Shown here piece by piece: positions 44,585 through 56,540 of a stretch of DNA of 64,000 bases. The notes under the pieces were generated by a model. It was given only the letters and a program-made list of their open reading frames with translations, ran no database searches and was not told where the DNA came from. A program made the position numbers and the translations under genes. Within the stretch, counting starts at the first letter, position 1. Each line of letters begins with the position of its first letter. The DNA lies in the NCBI GenBank assembly GCA_015680685.1, contig MNCI01000071.1, forward strand, positions 1 through 64,000, read 5' to 3'. Source of the stretch: Gnetum montanum (taxonomy: Eukaryota; Streptophyta; Gnetopsida; Gnetales; Gnetaceae).

Positions 44585-44807
44585 TTTTAGATGAGGGTAA
44601 GAGTAATGAAGACAGCTGGTGGAAGTGTGAAGATAAGCATAAGCATAATGAGAATAGCTAGTGGGAAGCGTAAACATATGTGTAAATGTAATGAGTATTT
44701 GTAAGGCATAAATAGTATAGCTTGTGAAGAAGTTTGCGTAACTTGAATGACGATTAGACAACCTGGTTTATCAGCTAACTCTGTAGTTGTTTCCTAATTT
44801 CTTTTAT

Positions 44808-45400
44808 CTTTGGTGACGCGTAAGGACGGGAGATTTATGACTCTGTTCGTTCATGCCATAATCTTCCTCCTGGAATGGTAGTTTGACCCAAATTAGGTTG
44901 CCATCAGCCACCGTTTGGGCTTGCTCAAGTGTTTGGACAGGGGACTGGTCTTCGGGAATTTTGATTTTCGAACCCTATTCTGTTTCTATGTTATTGATAG
45001 CTCGAGGGATCATTTCGTCACCATGGATGATCACTTCCCCTCCTGCGTAGGGTAGATGGATCTCTTGATGAATAGGTAATGAAACTACCCTCAGTTGAGC
45101 TAACCAAGACCTCCCTAAGATCAAGTTGAAGTCACGCATCTCCTCGATGACAATAAATGTTGCGTCTGTGAGAAATTGGTCCCCTGCCACAAAGTTGATG
45201 TGCACTGTCCCTTTGACTTACACTCGTGCCCCATTGAACAACTTTAGACACGATGTTGTTGTAGGAATGATCTGATCGATCAGGCCTAGTTTATTCACTA
45301 TAGGATATGGGATGACATTAGTGGCTACCCCATCGTCTACATGCACTCTCTGGATTCAATGTTGGGCAACTCAGATGGTGATGAACATGGGCACCGTTGT
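44808..45400 (-). pseudogene. Aspartic protease of element C
   Basis: Retropepsin-like: HVDDGVATNVIPYPIVNKLG holds the active-site region (D-D-G for D-S-G) near 45340, then GTVHINFVAGDQFLTDATFI and MRDFNLILGRSWLAQLRVVS (typical C-terminal helix of the domain). The frame runs on through EDQSPVQTLEQAQTVADGNL to the proposed splice donor. It would cleave the element's polyprotein. One stop (TAA) precedes VKGTV and another lies after NNIETE. Confidence 0.8.
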
Positions 45401-48234
45401 CACTTGACCCTTTTCTGGGTTGTCCTTAATGGATTCGTCGCAAAGGGCTAACAGGGTAGGCCTAGTTTTTTCAGCGGTGAGGGGAAGCATGCTGGAATGA
45501 ATTGCTTCTTCATCCACTGGCAGGCTTTCATCCATAGGTATGGACATTAGCATACAAACCATGGCTTCATGATGTTTCTGTGACATCATGAGTAAGTCAT
45601 GAAGGCTTAATGTTGTATTTTTTTATTTTAGAGCATGTTTGACTTGTGTAAAGGCGTCAAAGAGATCTCGCCCATGATCTGGTTGTTTGTCATCCTTTTT
45701 TTCTTCCATTCGTCCTAAGAGACGAATGTCTCAGGGAAGAGTGTCATCTGGTTGAGGGCTATGTTTTTTTTTTGCTAGGAAGAGATGGTTGCATTTGTGT
45801 AACTTCATCCTTTTTAGAAAGTGGAGCCAAGGGCACAGAAGCAAGGGGTTTAGGCTTGGGAAACCTCAGTGTAAGATGGTCGTTGGCCATATCAGTTGTC
45901 ATACCCCCTTCTCCTTTTCTGTTAAGTTGGGATTAGGGGGTTGGTTTAGAGATTTTCTCCTATGTAGAAGGAGCAACTGATAGCTTTGGCACCCTAATGA
46001 TGAAGGGTGTCCTAGGTGTAGGTGCAGGCTGGGCTGCGGCTTTACTGACAGCAGGTTGTCGAGTAGTGGTCTGAGAGGGGGCTTGGAGGACAAAAGGTTG
46101 TCTTGGAGCACCACTCGTTGATGCTGATGGACTCACTGTTTGGGGTGAGTGAGGGGGTACTTGCAACACAAAGGGCTGCTTTGACTGTGCCTGACTATTA
46201 CCCTCTGCACCTACCACATTGATAGTGTAACCTACGTTATTTACATTTAACAGGTCTCGGTACACATGCATGGCTTGGTTTTCTGGGCGTGCCAGACTAT
46301 TGCTCTCTAACATCAGGTCACCTTGATTGATCATACGTTGAATGTCATCTTTCAACTCCCAGCAGTAATCCATGTCATGACCATACAATTGATGGTAGTC
46401 GCAAAACTGCTCCAGCCTAATGTTCTTGGGAATTGGCAGTTCATTAGGTTGAGCTAAGGAGGGGTTCTTGAGAAGCTCACAATGGCACCTATGGCATTTC
46501 AAAGCTTCCTCGGACACCATCTTGTGTCAGATGTGGCCAGTTCCCAATAATTGCTTTAGAAGTTCTGAAGGCTTTATAGGTAGGATCACGTAATTTGAGC
46601 AATTAGGCCTTGGTTGCGGAGGTGATTCAGGGGTAGAAAGAGTTTATTAATTGACACTTTTTGAGCTAGTTGTCAGCTCAGTAGGCTCTGCAGATGTTTT
46701 CTTGTTGTTTTTTTCTTCTTGGCCCCCTTAGAAACCACCGCTACTATCATTGTCGTAGCTTTTCCTTTGTCCTTACCCTTCCTGTGGGCATTTTTGTAGA
46801 CCACATACACTGGATCTTTGCTAGCCTCTACGATGTCTTGGATGCTCTTAGTCTAAGCAAAGGCTTGGTTGAGGGAGTGGGGAGCGAGGTAGTATAGCTT
46901 AGACTTGATAAAGTCATTAACTGGCCCCTTGAAGATTGCCAATAGATGGGCCTCCACGATGGGTTCGCGGATTTCATTCAAGGTGGTACTCCACCACTGT
47001 ATAAACTTTTGAACTGACTTGAGTGGGTCTTGCTTGACTCCCATGAGCTGATCTAGCATGAATTCCAGCTTCAAGTTGTACTTGTAATGAGTCACAAACT
47101 GAGTTAGCAGCTCCTCCAAAGTTGAAATGGAAGCACGTGGGAGTGCTCGATACCATTCTAGAGCTTTATCCATTAAGGACATAGCAAAGACACAGATGAT
47201 AGTATGTGGCCATTGTTGCAATAGCAATGACTCTAACCTAAAAGTAACTAAATGGGCATTGGGATCACCTTCCCCATTATATTTCATAAAATGGGGGAGT
47301 GGCATCCTAGGCAGTAATGATAAAACAGGCACTACTAGACTAATAGGATCATCATGGTAAAAATCCATGACTTGTACTGCATCAGAACCAGCAGCCTTGA
47401 GGTGTTTAACTTCCTCTGTAAGAGTTTGAATAAGCTGGAAGGCTTGATCCAAACCTGTGGATGGGGAGGTTATCTGTAGAATGGTCGAAGGAGCCACACT
47501 TGGTGATGGGATAGGGGCAGCTGTTGTTAGCTGTGTCATTGGATACGTTGTTTGCATGGTCGGGGGCATAAACAACAATCCTGTAACGGGGTTTAGCACC
47601 CGCGTGATCTAGTTTTGATGATGGGGAAGATGGGATGTCTACGTATGATGCGCAATGAGAGGCATGTTTGGAACCCACCATGCTGTAGTGGCAGGTCCCG
47701 TCATGTGAGTTGGGATGAACNNNNNNNNNNNNNNNNNNNNNNNNNNNNNNNNNNNNNNNNNNNNNNNNNNNNNNNNNNNNNNNNNNNNNNNNNNNNNNNN
47801 NNNNNNNNNNNNNNNNNNNNNNNNNNNNNNNNNNNNNNNNTCATGAAGCATTTCATCATGGAATAACTCCTCTAGGTGTTCAGGAGATGTCTTAGCCATC
47901 AGCATTTGATCTAGGATCCACTTTTGTTGATCTGTCAAAGGTACAGTGGTGTTATGTGAAAGAACAAATTCCTTCTCGTTGCAGTATATGAACTCGTATT
48001 CTCGCTTTTCTTCAAGTTATTGTGGATACATGGGCAAGTTTTCTACTAGCTTAGCACAAAGGAAATTGTAATGTTCCCTATGCTAAGTGTGTCCCTTTGG
48101 CTCTTTTTTTTAAAGCCTGAGGGAGCGGCATGGTTGCATTGGACTAGTTGGTTGCTCGACACAGGAGGCGTAACTTGCATGGTCCAAGGATTCTCGAGGT
48201 TGGCAGTGTCAACAACAGTAGTTGATGTAGCCAT
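45401..48234 (-). pseudogene. gag: gag of element C
   Basis: Start at ATG 48232-48234 (MATSTTVVDTANLENPW), about 230 bases after the primer site. A 120-N gap (47721-47840) removes part of the N-terminal region. The capsid-type retrotrans_gag domain is clear at 47300-46860: RMPLPHFMKYNGEGDPNAHL, ALEWYRALPRASISTLEELL, KQDPLKSVQKFIQWW. The zinc knuckle follows at 46325-46420: CDYHQLYGHDMDYCWELKDD. A long Pro/Gln/Ser-rich tail (46200-45960) and an acidic linker lead into protease. The gag core has 248 open codons, the best preserved coding stretch in the window. Confidence 0.88.
47721..47840. other. Assembly gap (120 N)
   Basis: A run of 120 N inside the gag of element C. Confidence 0.99.
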
Positions 48235-48461
48235 TATCTATGTGGTTTAGAAGTAATGATGATAAGAATAAAGATCACAAGGGCAAAGGCAAACTAAGAT
48301 AATAATTGGGGCTTTCTATCTTGTAGGATTCCAAAGGAATCGTCGAAGCGACCGATCTACACCACACAATCTCGTAAACAACCACGGAGGTATTACGTTT
48401 ACGTCAACTGACAATGGGTATAGATAGCTTACAAGACTACCGATAAAGTGTGGATCAGAGG

Positions 48462-48484
48462 TTCAAGCCCTCCTTCTAGCACTA
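48462..48484 (-). other. Primer binding site of element C (tRNA 3'-end complement, tRNA not identified)
   Basis: The plus strand 48457-48484 reads like the T-arm and acceptor end of a tRNA: AGAGG, loop TTCAAGC, CCTCC, TTCTAGC, A, then CTA where CCA is expected. The minus strand therefore starts TAGTGCTAGAAGG, a TGG-type primer site with one G-to-A change, six bases inside the LTR. Confidence 0.65.
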
Positions 48485-48490
48485 GAAAAC

Positions 48491-50020
48491 TGTAACGATG
48501 GAAAACGTTGGTTGCTGGAAATACCGAGTGGAAGTCCGTGTACACAGTTCCAAACCTGGATCCGTACAAGGGCAGTGCTGGAGAAGACGAATCTGAGGTG
48601 CCCTGAATGGTGTTGTTGATCAAATAGGGACTTACTTAATCAGTAAAATTTTTGTGATAATTGGATGGTGAGATGGTGATTTTTATGAGAAGATATAATA
48701 TCGTTAACCTCGAAGGTAATTAAAAACGATGTAATCGATTTAAAGTGATTGTAAAATCTGTATAGATAGGACACAGGAGATCGGATTTAGAGAACGTGAA
48801 ATCCCAAGATCTAGGATTTAACTTATGAATAAAATATTTTGGATACAAAGATTACAGGTAGACTTCGGTTTAGACGAAGCATGTGCCAACCACAAGAAAG
48901 CTATTTAAAGATAAAATAAGCAAGGGTCGATCTACCTTGTTCTAGCCAATCTGGGCGCAAGGAAATTAGACCTAAAGCAAAGTATCCATCAATCAACTTT
49001 TTCTGATCAAGGATTCTTTCCAATCACCTCCAATGTTCTCACGGTCACTGGTCCTCTTTTGCTCTCTCGTCAATCTTTGCCAAAAGTTGTCAACAATTGC
49101 CAACGAAAGAGAATCGCTCAAGGAGAAAATTTTCCTATCCAGAGAAATTCTTGCCAACCCTTTGATCTTTGTCAACTAGAATATTTATAAGGTTAGGGTT
49201 AGGAGAAAAATGTAGTTTAGATGATGCGTGTCTTGAACCTACAATGTGCCGTTAACCTGGTGTGTTTGTGTTTGAAGCTTGCAACTCCACATTGCATTAC
49301 TCTTTGAAGCGTAATGCGCTGTAAACCACTTTTGCTGGAGCTTTGGCAACAAACTATTCTTTGATTATGCTGCACTACGCTAAAGAGCATATTATGGTGT
49401 ATGAACTGTTGATGCCTAAATTGTGCTATCTCTATCATTACTTGTATTACACAATGTCATGCTAGATTACGCTGCATAGTGTAATTTAGCGTAAAATAGT
49501 GAACCTGCAAAAAATTGAAGCATTGTCGCCGCACATCCTATGTTTCTGTTTAGTCCTTCTAGGGTTTATTATGCTACACTGTGTGTTGCAGTGTAATATT
49601 CCCCTTAACCAAAAAAGAAAACTTGCTAAAATGTGCAACATGCTGTAGATTGTTGCTTAAGCCTTGCGATTTTGCTGGGTCATCGAAGTCTCGAATTTTT
49701 GTCATCTTTAATGTCGCGATGGACTACCTTCTGGCATTACGCTACGTTATGCGACATTATGCTATGTTGTGTAATGTGGCATAATATGCCAAAAGTTAAG
49801 ATTTTCGGGACATAGAAAAATTGCAAAGTTGAAAGCTTTCCATCATGAGTCCCTTGTCTTGTTCTGTCCTTTGGAGCTTATTACATTGTGCTGCGTAGCA
49901 TGGAAGAACATACCCTTAGCCAGAAAGGGAACTTGCTGAGCCGCGACTTCTCGCAAATCCTTGTCTGAGTTGTGAGATTTTGCTGAACTGTTGAGGCCTC
50001 GAAATTTTCATGGTGTTTCA
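48491..50020 (-). repeat. 5' LTR of element C
   Basis: 1530 bases, direct copy of 32486-34014. Plus strand begins TGTAACG and ends GGTGTTTCA. Same TATA and palindrome clusters (49290-49800). Confidence 0.92.
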
Positions 50021-50025
50021 GAAAT
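50021..50025. repeat. Target site duplication of element C, right (GAAAT)
   Basis: Matches 32481-32485; B's gag resumes directly after it. Confidence 0.9.
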
Positions 50026-51300
50026 AGGGAATACATGAATGCTTAGATACTATTCACTCTTACATTGATGTCCTAGCCATGGTTATTCTTAGAGGGAACA
50101 AATTCACCGCATCATAGATGGACTTGGAGTAGAAACTAGAAGAACTCTTAGGGTGTATGCCCAAGGAAGATTGTCTAAACTAAGAGCTCACTAGATCCAA
50201 AGGCTAATAGAGTAGGTAGCAAAAGAAGAAGGTGAGTTGTGAAAATGGGAATGTGCAAAAGAGTATAATAGGGACCCTTCCATAAGGCAAGGAGAGGTCT
50301 GATTTTGTGATGAGGAGGATTCACCACTCAATGAAGTGGTGAACAAGAAAATCTTGCCCATTCAAAAATCTATTTATGAAATTTCAAAAAAGGTTGATAA
50401 ATTATGAAACTCTTTGAATGAAAATTTCCAAATTTCTATTAAGATTACTAAAGAATCCAAAGAGAAAAATAGTAATCATAACCACAAGAGGCGAAAAGAA
50501 GTTGAACGTGCCTACCAAAGAGGTAAGGGCAAAGCTACTACTATAGAGGAATTTGTGGAAACTAACTTTGATGATGAAACTAGTTGTAACATCTATCAAT
50601 ATGAACATCCAAAGGGATGTTTCCATATGGTGTCACACTTACAAGAGTCTAGGATGTACACATTGAATCCTTGATTAGCATGTAGGCAAGCACCTAGATG
50701 ATTGCCTTATCCTCAAGTTAATCCAAGATAGATTCACCAACAATAAGTTTACTACCCAAGAGGAGCTCCACCACAACCATATGAACAATACTAAGGTAGT
50801 AGTATCCTTATAGGCAACTAGATATATATGGGTACTATGTTCAGCAACTTGTCTCTCCAAGAAGTTCTACAAGTCATGCCTCATTTTAGCATTACTATTA
50901 CCTTCTAGAGTACCACTAAACATATTCACCATCTACTTGAGAAGAAAACCCATATCCATACCATGCTCTACATCCATCTACACATACACCTCCACCCTCA
51001 ACCTAGTTACCTCCTATTCTGTCCATGCAAGGTGAGATTCCTTCATAGGAACAACAACGAAATGCTATGAGGGTTGTACATTCACAACTAGCTTTCTAGG
51101 TGAGTTGTTTAGACAATAGATCTAGAAAAAGATCTTTCCTCTAATCCAAAAATCCTCTCCAACCCTCACAACCTAGTACAATTTATCATCTTTCATCCCC
51201 AGTATCCTCATCCTTTGCATCAAATACCTTTGAGTGTCCTTAAAACCTAACACCACCTAGGATCCACAGTGTGATGATAACTCATGTTGTTTCAAATTGG
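50026..51300 (+). pseudogene. gag: gag of element B, 3' part
   Basis: Continues the gag interrupted at 32480; the join matches the undisturbed gag of A at about 16680. It contains the RTLRVYAQGRL-type helix region, AKEEGEL, a basic stretch (50414-50674 is open, 86 codons, beginning MNENFQISIKITKESKEKNS) and the variant zinc knuckle CNIYQYEHPKGC at 50587-50625. Second Cys is Tyr, as in A. A Pro-rich region leads to protease. Confidence 0.75.
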
Positions 51301-51767
51301 ATCAAAGCTAGTAATCTTTCCATGAAAAGATCTAACCCAGGAAGTCCTCTAATTTACCTATAGATCACTAGACATGAGCCATGCAAAGCTCTACTTGATT
51401 CTGGTTCCAATGTCAATCTCATCTCCCATGACATGTACAAGGCTTAGAACCTACCACATCTTAAGAAGAGAAACATCTATTTAGAATTGGCAAATCAGTC
51501 AATCATTATTCCTTTGGGATTAGTGGAGGACATTGTAATCATAGTAAGTGGATGGTCCTATCCTATTGATTTTCTAGTGATCATGATTGACAACTGCAAA
51601 GGTGACTTCCCCATCATTACAGAAAGGGATTGGTTAAGCATGGTTGATGCATGTATGGACATAAGGAACCTCTCCTTAAAAATATCCAAGGTAAATGAAT
51701 TTAAAAAATTAGAGAAGAAGCATATTCCAAGCATTATGTATAGTGGTAATGGATGCAATTACGTGTA
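51301..51767 (+). pseudogene. Aspartic protease of element B
   Basis: Active site ALLDSGSNVNLISHDMYKA intact (DSG) near 51390, then a TAG, then an open stretch 51487-51767: ANQSIIIPLGLVEDIVIIVS, DFLVIMIDNCKGDFPIITER, DWLSMVDACMDIRNLSLK. The best preserved protease of the A/B/D family, and it served to identify those of A and D. Confidence 0.85.
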
Positions 51768-52250
51768 AAAGATTTGGTCCATAAAAAGTACATACATCAA
51801 AGCATGCAATCAGTGTTCACAAGAACAAATATTCAAATGTGTCTATACATAGTAGCCACAAAATACAAGGGCACCTAGTGGCTGATAGCTAACTTAGATA
51901 GTAGCACATTATGCATGGAACTGACTAAGATCCTAACATGTGCTTATGTTGAAAGCATGGATGAACTTGAGCAAGTTCATCACCAACTATCTAATGATGA
52001 AGATGATGATACTTGTTAGGGAGAGTTGGAAATCCTTGATAACTTCAAGCAGGAGCCCTTAGAGCTAAAAACTCTATTGGATAGCATGGAATATGCATTT
52101 TTATACAATGGTAAACTGGTCATAATCAATGCCAAACTTGCTCTTGAATAAAAAGAAAAACTATTAAAGGTGATAAAAAATTGTTAATAGCCTTTGCTTG
52201 GTCATATCCCAAGCTAACAGGAATTGATCCAAGGAGATGCCAACATCACA
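51768..52250 (+). other. Protease-RT linker of element B
   Basis: Matches the linker of A (18462-18920), including the DELEQVHHQLSNDEDDDT acidic stretch near 51960. No domain recognised. Confidence 0.5.
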
Positions 52251-53095
52251 TTTACACCAACTCAGCCATAAAGCCAAGAAGGTAGTTGTAGAGGCAACTG
52301 AACCCCAAATTGATGTAGATTGTCAAGTTGGAAATAGAGAAACTCCTCAAGGCATGGTTCATCTACCCCATTGCGAATAGTGAGTTGGTTAGTCCACTTG
52401 TAATTATTCCCAAGAAAGGTGGCAAGTGGTTGATCTACATTGATTTCAGGCTATTGAATATGGAAATGTTTAAAGATCATTTTCCATTGCCATTTGTGGA
52501 TCAAGTGTTGGACACCATATTTGGGCATTGTTATTATAGCTTCTTGGATGGTTATAGTGGCTATAACCAAATCCAAATTGTGTCAAAATATCAAGCCAAG
52601 ACAACATTCATGAGTCCCTAGGGGACTTTTGCATATTGTAAGATGTCATTTGATCTATGTAATGCCCCTATAACATTTCAACACCTAGTCCTTACTATTT
52701 TCAAATAGTAAATCGATAGTGATGTGGAAGTATTCATGGATGACATTTCCACTTATGGAGCTATGTTTGGCCAAGCCTTGGACCACCTTGAGAAAGTACT
52801 AAAAAGATGTGTAGAAACATATCTATAGCTCCACTGGCAAAAGAGTCATCTCATGATCCAAGAAAGCATTATGTTGGGGCAACAATTTTCACAAGAAGTA
52901 ATTGAGGTAGAACTAAAAATGATAAGGGTCATCTAAGGAATTACACATCAACTAGAGATAGTCAAATATGTAAGATCATTCCTTAGACATAATGGCTACA
53001 ACTGGCGATTCATAAAGAATTTCTCTAAGATCACAAAGTTCTTGGTTAAGCTTACAAAGAAATATGCTCCATTTATTTGGACCAAGGAGTGTGAA
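52251..53095 (+). pseudogene. Reverse transcriptase of element B
   Basis: Blocks in order: EIEKLLKAWFIYPIANSELV, PLVIIPKKGGKWLIYIDFRL, FPLPFVDQVLDTIFGHCYYS, FLDGYSGYNQIQIVSKYQAK, MSP-stop-GTFAYCKMSFDLCNAP, active site EVFMDDISTYG with both Asp intact (about 52727-52760), thumb LHWQKSHLMIQESIMLGQQF. 52328-52621 is open over 97 codons. TAG at 52619-52621 sits at the same site as in A and C. Confidence 0.9.
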
Positions 53096-53540
53096 CATGC
53101 ATTCCAACTACTAGAGGAGAAACTCAGAGAAACTCCAATTCTATGGGTACTAGATTGGTCTATACCATTTCATATAACAATAGATGTATCTAATTATGCT
53201 TTGGAAGCTATGCTTACATAGTTGGATGATTAAAAACATCCATATTACATCCACTATGCAAGCTAAAGCATTGTGGATGCATAGTTGAATTATACCACAA
53301 TTGAAAAAGAACTAATGGTATTGGTGTATGCTCTTGACAAGTTGAGGCACTATGTGCTTGGCTATAAAGTATTTGTGCACACATACCATAGTGCCATCCA
53401 CTTCTTGATGAACAAGCCAATGGTGGGCCCTCATATCATATAGTGGCTCATGATCTTGCACGAATTTGATCTCATGATGGTAGATCAAAAAGGAACCAAG
53501 AATGTGATTTCTAACTACCTCTCTTGATTAAGATGGGATA
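53096..53540 (+). pseudogene. RNase H of element B
   Basis: PFHITIDVSNYALEAMLT (first Asp), LNYTTIEKELMVLVYALDKL (catalytic Glu), RHYVLGYKVFVHTYHSAIHF (TDH is TYH), ending with KGTKNVISNYLS where ADxLSR is usual. Same order as in A. Confidence 0.85.
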
Positions 53541-54981
53541 ACAAAGAGGAGAAGAGCCCACTCTTTGATTAGTTTCCAGATGAACTTCTCTTTACAGGAG
53601 CAATAAATGACCAAGTGCCCATAGAAACAAAATGGTATGATGGCATCCCCACTTACCTTCTCACTCAGGAGATCCCACAAGATCTTAACTTTAGAAAGAA
53701 GTAACAATTTCTTCAGCAAGCCAAATACTTCATAGAAATCAATGGCCACCTCTACAAGGTATGATTCAATGGCCTGATTCATTGGTGTGTCCTTGATGAA
53801 GATCAACTACACATTCTCTAGGATGCTCATGAAGGAGCTTGTGGAGGCCATTATGTAGGAAGATGCATGATCATAAAAATTGTGATGTTAGGATACTATT
53901 GGTCTACAATATTTAGGGACATCCACTAGTTTGTCTGATCTTGTAAACACTACTAGTGAGATGGTGGGATGATTGCATGAATGGAGGATCCTCAATAGTG
54001 GTTTAGCCATTGGAGCCATTTGATATTTGGGGCATAGACTTCATGGGTTCCATCACATGCATGTCCAATGGAAAGGTGTATAACACAATAGTAGTCAACT
54101 ACTGCATCAAATAGGTAGAGGTAGTAGTTGTTGCCAATTTTACATCATCCACTACTATCCAATTTATACAACAACATGTTGTAAATAGGTTTGGGGTGCC
54201 ACGTGAACCAATTTCTGACAATGGAACTAATTTTACAAATGCCACTTTTAGAAAGCTAATGCAATGCTTGGGGGTTGAACATAAATTAACAACATCCTAT
54301 CATCCCTAAGCCAATGGTCAAGCAGAGGTAACTAACTGGGAGATCACAAAGATACTAACAAGGACCATATGCAAATATAGGAGAGATTGGAGCACAAAAC
54401 TCAACCATGCCCTATGGGCCTACCGTTCAACATGAAAACTTTCCATTAGATATTCTCTTTATGAGTTAGTGTATGGAAAACTTCCAACACTCTTGATTCA
54501 ATCTAAACTTCATACACTCTCAACAACCTATGAGTTAAATCTTGACCTAATTCTAGCATAGAAAGAAAGATAGATAAACCTCAATGTGTTAGATAAAAAT
54601 CAATTGGTGGTCCTATCTTTGAACGAGGTGCATAAGGAATTCAATAAGCAACATCATGACCTAAGAATATGAAAAGTAAAACTTCAACCAGGAGATAAGA
54701 TTCTCTATTGGAATCCCACACACGTATCCCAAAAGACCAAATTCCAAACATTGTGGGAGGGACCTTATATAATTAATCAAACCTTTTCTTCTAGGGACAT
54801 GTTAATCTACAAGCCTAAAAGCCCTTATAAAAAGTAATTTTTCAACATCCAACAAGTGAAACCTTTCCTAGAACCAAGACAAGCTAGTGCAACTACCACC
54901 TTAATGGATGGACAACCACATTCAATTTTTCAGCTTGCCTCCTTCCAACTTAGTCATGGGAAAGATGGCCATCGATGCTAA
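53541..54981 (+). pseudogene. Integrase of element B
   Basis: All three domains. Zinc-binding: DAHEGACGGHYVGRCMIIKI, GYYWSTIFRDIH, SCKHY (second Cys changed to Tyr). Core: FDIWGIDFMGSITC (read in a shifted frame; Asp), VPREPISDNGTNFTNATFRK (Asp), YHP-stop-ANGQAEVTNWEITK (Glu). C-terminus: LQPGDKILYWNPTH and FQTLWEGPYIIN (GPY/F). Ends GKDGHRC then TAA 54979-54981. About 600 bases longer than the deleted copy in A. It inserted the element's cDNA; stops and a frameshift inactivate it. Confidence 0.88.
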
Positions 54982-56479
54982 CAATCCATATGGCTCAATG
55001 TTTTTATTTTTTTTTCCAGATTTCTGATTTTACAAGTTATTTATTTTACAAATTTTTTGATTTTCAATTTCCTCCAATTTTTCCATTTTTTTTTACAACA
55101 TTGTTAGTATATATTAACCTTTATTGATTATTTTATACTTTTTAATATATTTTACCTTGTTTTGTTTTATTTGAGTGTGAATTTTCATCATTTTTTGTAA
55201 TAAAAGTGTTTTATTACTGTAGGAAACAGTGCCACTGTTGCTATTTACTAATGATGGTTTGTGCTTAATGTTGTGATTGTTAATGTTTGGTTACTATTCT
55301 TGAATTTTGATGTCTAATGACTATTACATGGTTTATTTTTCATGCAATAGGTAGTGAGTCCACATCATTTTCCCATAAAATAAACTCTATGGTTTTCCTT
55401 ATTCTGGGAGTTTGAGGTCCCTTCAATTAAAGAGACTTTTAATCAATAAATGATCTTGGTAGTTCTAGAATTGGGAAGGATCCAATAGTTTGTGGAGGGT
55501 GTGACTTCAAGGGGACTCAATACTCTTTGTACGCTTCTACTTGCTTGAGTGTCTAAGTGTTTTTCATAGACTTCTTACCATTCCATTTCAACCACTACTA
55601 AAAAATCAAATAAAGTCTTTGCATGGTGTGGTTCCCATCCAAAAATTCAAAAAGAAAAAAAACATAATGGAAATTCAAAGCACACTACCTATAAAAATAA
55701 ATGGGTTATAAGAACTAGTTGTGGGATTAGAAAGACATGCACCCATGCCTCAAGGTCCCCTCTAACTAACACCCTCCCTCACTTCCTACATCTCTTTTCT
55801 TCTCTTTATGGAATGGTGGTTGTTTTGTGGAAGCACTCTCATGTCTCAAGTAGTTGGATTGGTCTTAGAGTGGTGATGTGAAGTCACTGAAAGTGGTTGG
55901 TTTTGTTATGGACTAAGGATGGATCTTCTCAAGTCATTTTAAACACAAAATTTACAAGGGACTTTTTATGACCTCAATTCAGGATTTCATTCCACTGTTT
56001 CTATCATCCATCCATGCTGCCATAACTCACCTCACTACCGAGTCCTATGTTATGCTCTATGTCTTAGTCTGATGTGTTTCTTGGATAGATTCTTTTTGAT
56101 TGGTTCTTAACTTTTCATATCCATTAATCAACTATGCAAGGGCAACAAGGGCAACAAGGGAAACATGCGCATGAGCCTACTATGTGGAAGACCCACTGAC
56201 ATATCTCTTGGTTTGATTAGTTAAGTTCCTTACCTTAGATATTATTATAATCCTATTCTTCACATATTTTATTGAGCAAACCATTGTGTGCTCCTTAATC
56301 TCTCATTTTCATCCTCTTTCTCTATTTTCTTAATTTTCTTAATTTTTGGGACTTTAACATCCTCTTCTCATATTTTCATCATGTTCATTGCTATTTGAAC
56401 TTCCATTTGACCCTAATTTCATTTAGAATCTCTTTGTAATTTTTAAGTTTTGAGCAAGTCAACTAAAGTCAATGGTGAT
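54982..56479 (+). other. Spacer after pol in element B
   Basis: T-rich non-coding region parallel to 21085-22584 of A. A short gggcaacaa tandem lies at about 56138-56160. No gene seen. Confidence 0.6.
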
Positions 56480-56540
56480 CAATAGCTACATCGACAAGGC
56501 CCCATTGACGTATCACAAGAAATCTATATATACCACTACA
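56480..56540 (+). promoter_or_regulatory. U3-like internal promoter block before the extra ORF (element B)
   Basis: CATCGACAAGG then CCCCATTGACGTA (56500-56512) and TATATATA at 56525-56532, matching the spacing in B's own U3 (CTCCATTGACCTA, TATAAATA at 60216-60223) and the internal block of A at 22585-22665. Confidence 0.45.

Larger units (their letters stand above)
39182..44807 (-). other. Putative Ogre-type intron between protease and RT of element C
   Basis: On the minus strand the protease frame stays readable to about 44810 (ends VLTRHQR). There ACCAAAG|AT looks like a donor whose GT has become AT. The RT exon starts after TTTTGGTGGTTTTGTAG|GG. Ogre elements are known to splice an intron here. 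Nothing in the minus strand inside it is recognisably coding; the plus strand holds the gene at 39772-44187. Confidence 0.5.
32486..50020 (-). mobile_element. Element C: Tat/Ogre-like LTR retrotransposon with an antisense multi-exon gene
   Basis: 17.5 kb, with LTRs of 1529 and 1530 bases and a GAAAT target duplication. On the minus strand: 5' LTR (right), primer site, gag, protease, a region of about 5.6 kb, RT, RNase H, a second archaeal-type RNase H, integrase, tandem repeats, polypurine tract, 3' LTR (left). The extra RNase H, the long PR-RT spacer with splice-like ends and the tandem repeats are features of the Tat clade, Ogre in particular. The PR-RT spacer carries a multi-exon gene on the plus strand (39772-44187). 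Confidence 0.9.

Noticed and set aside
48400-48484. A tRNA gene upstream of element C's 5' LTR
   Set aside because: Only the T-arm and 3' acceptor strand are tRNA-like; no 5' acceptor strand, D-arm or anticodon arm pairs upstream. It fits a primer binding site instead.
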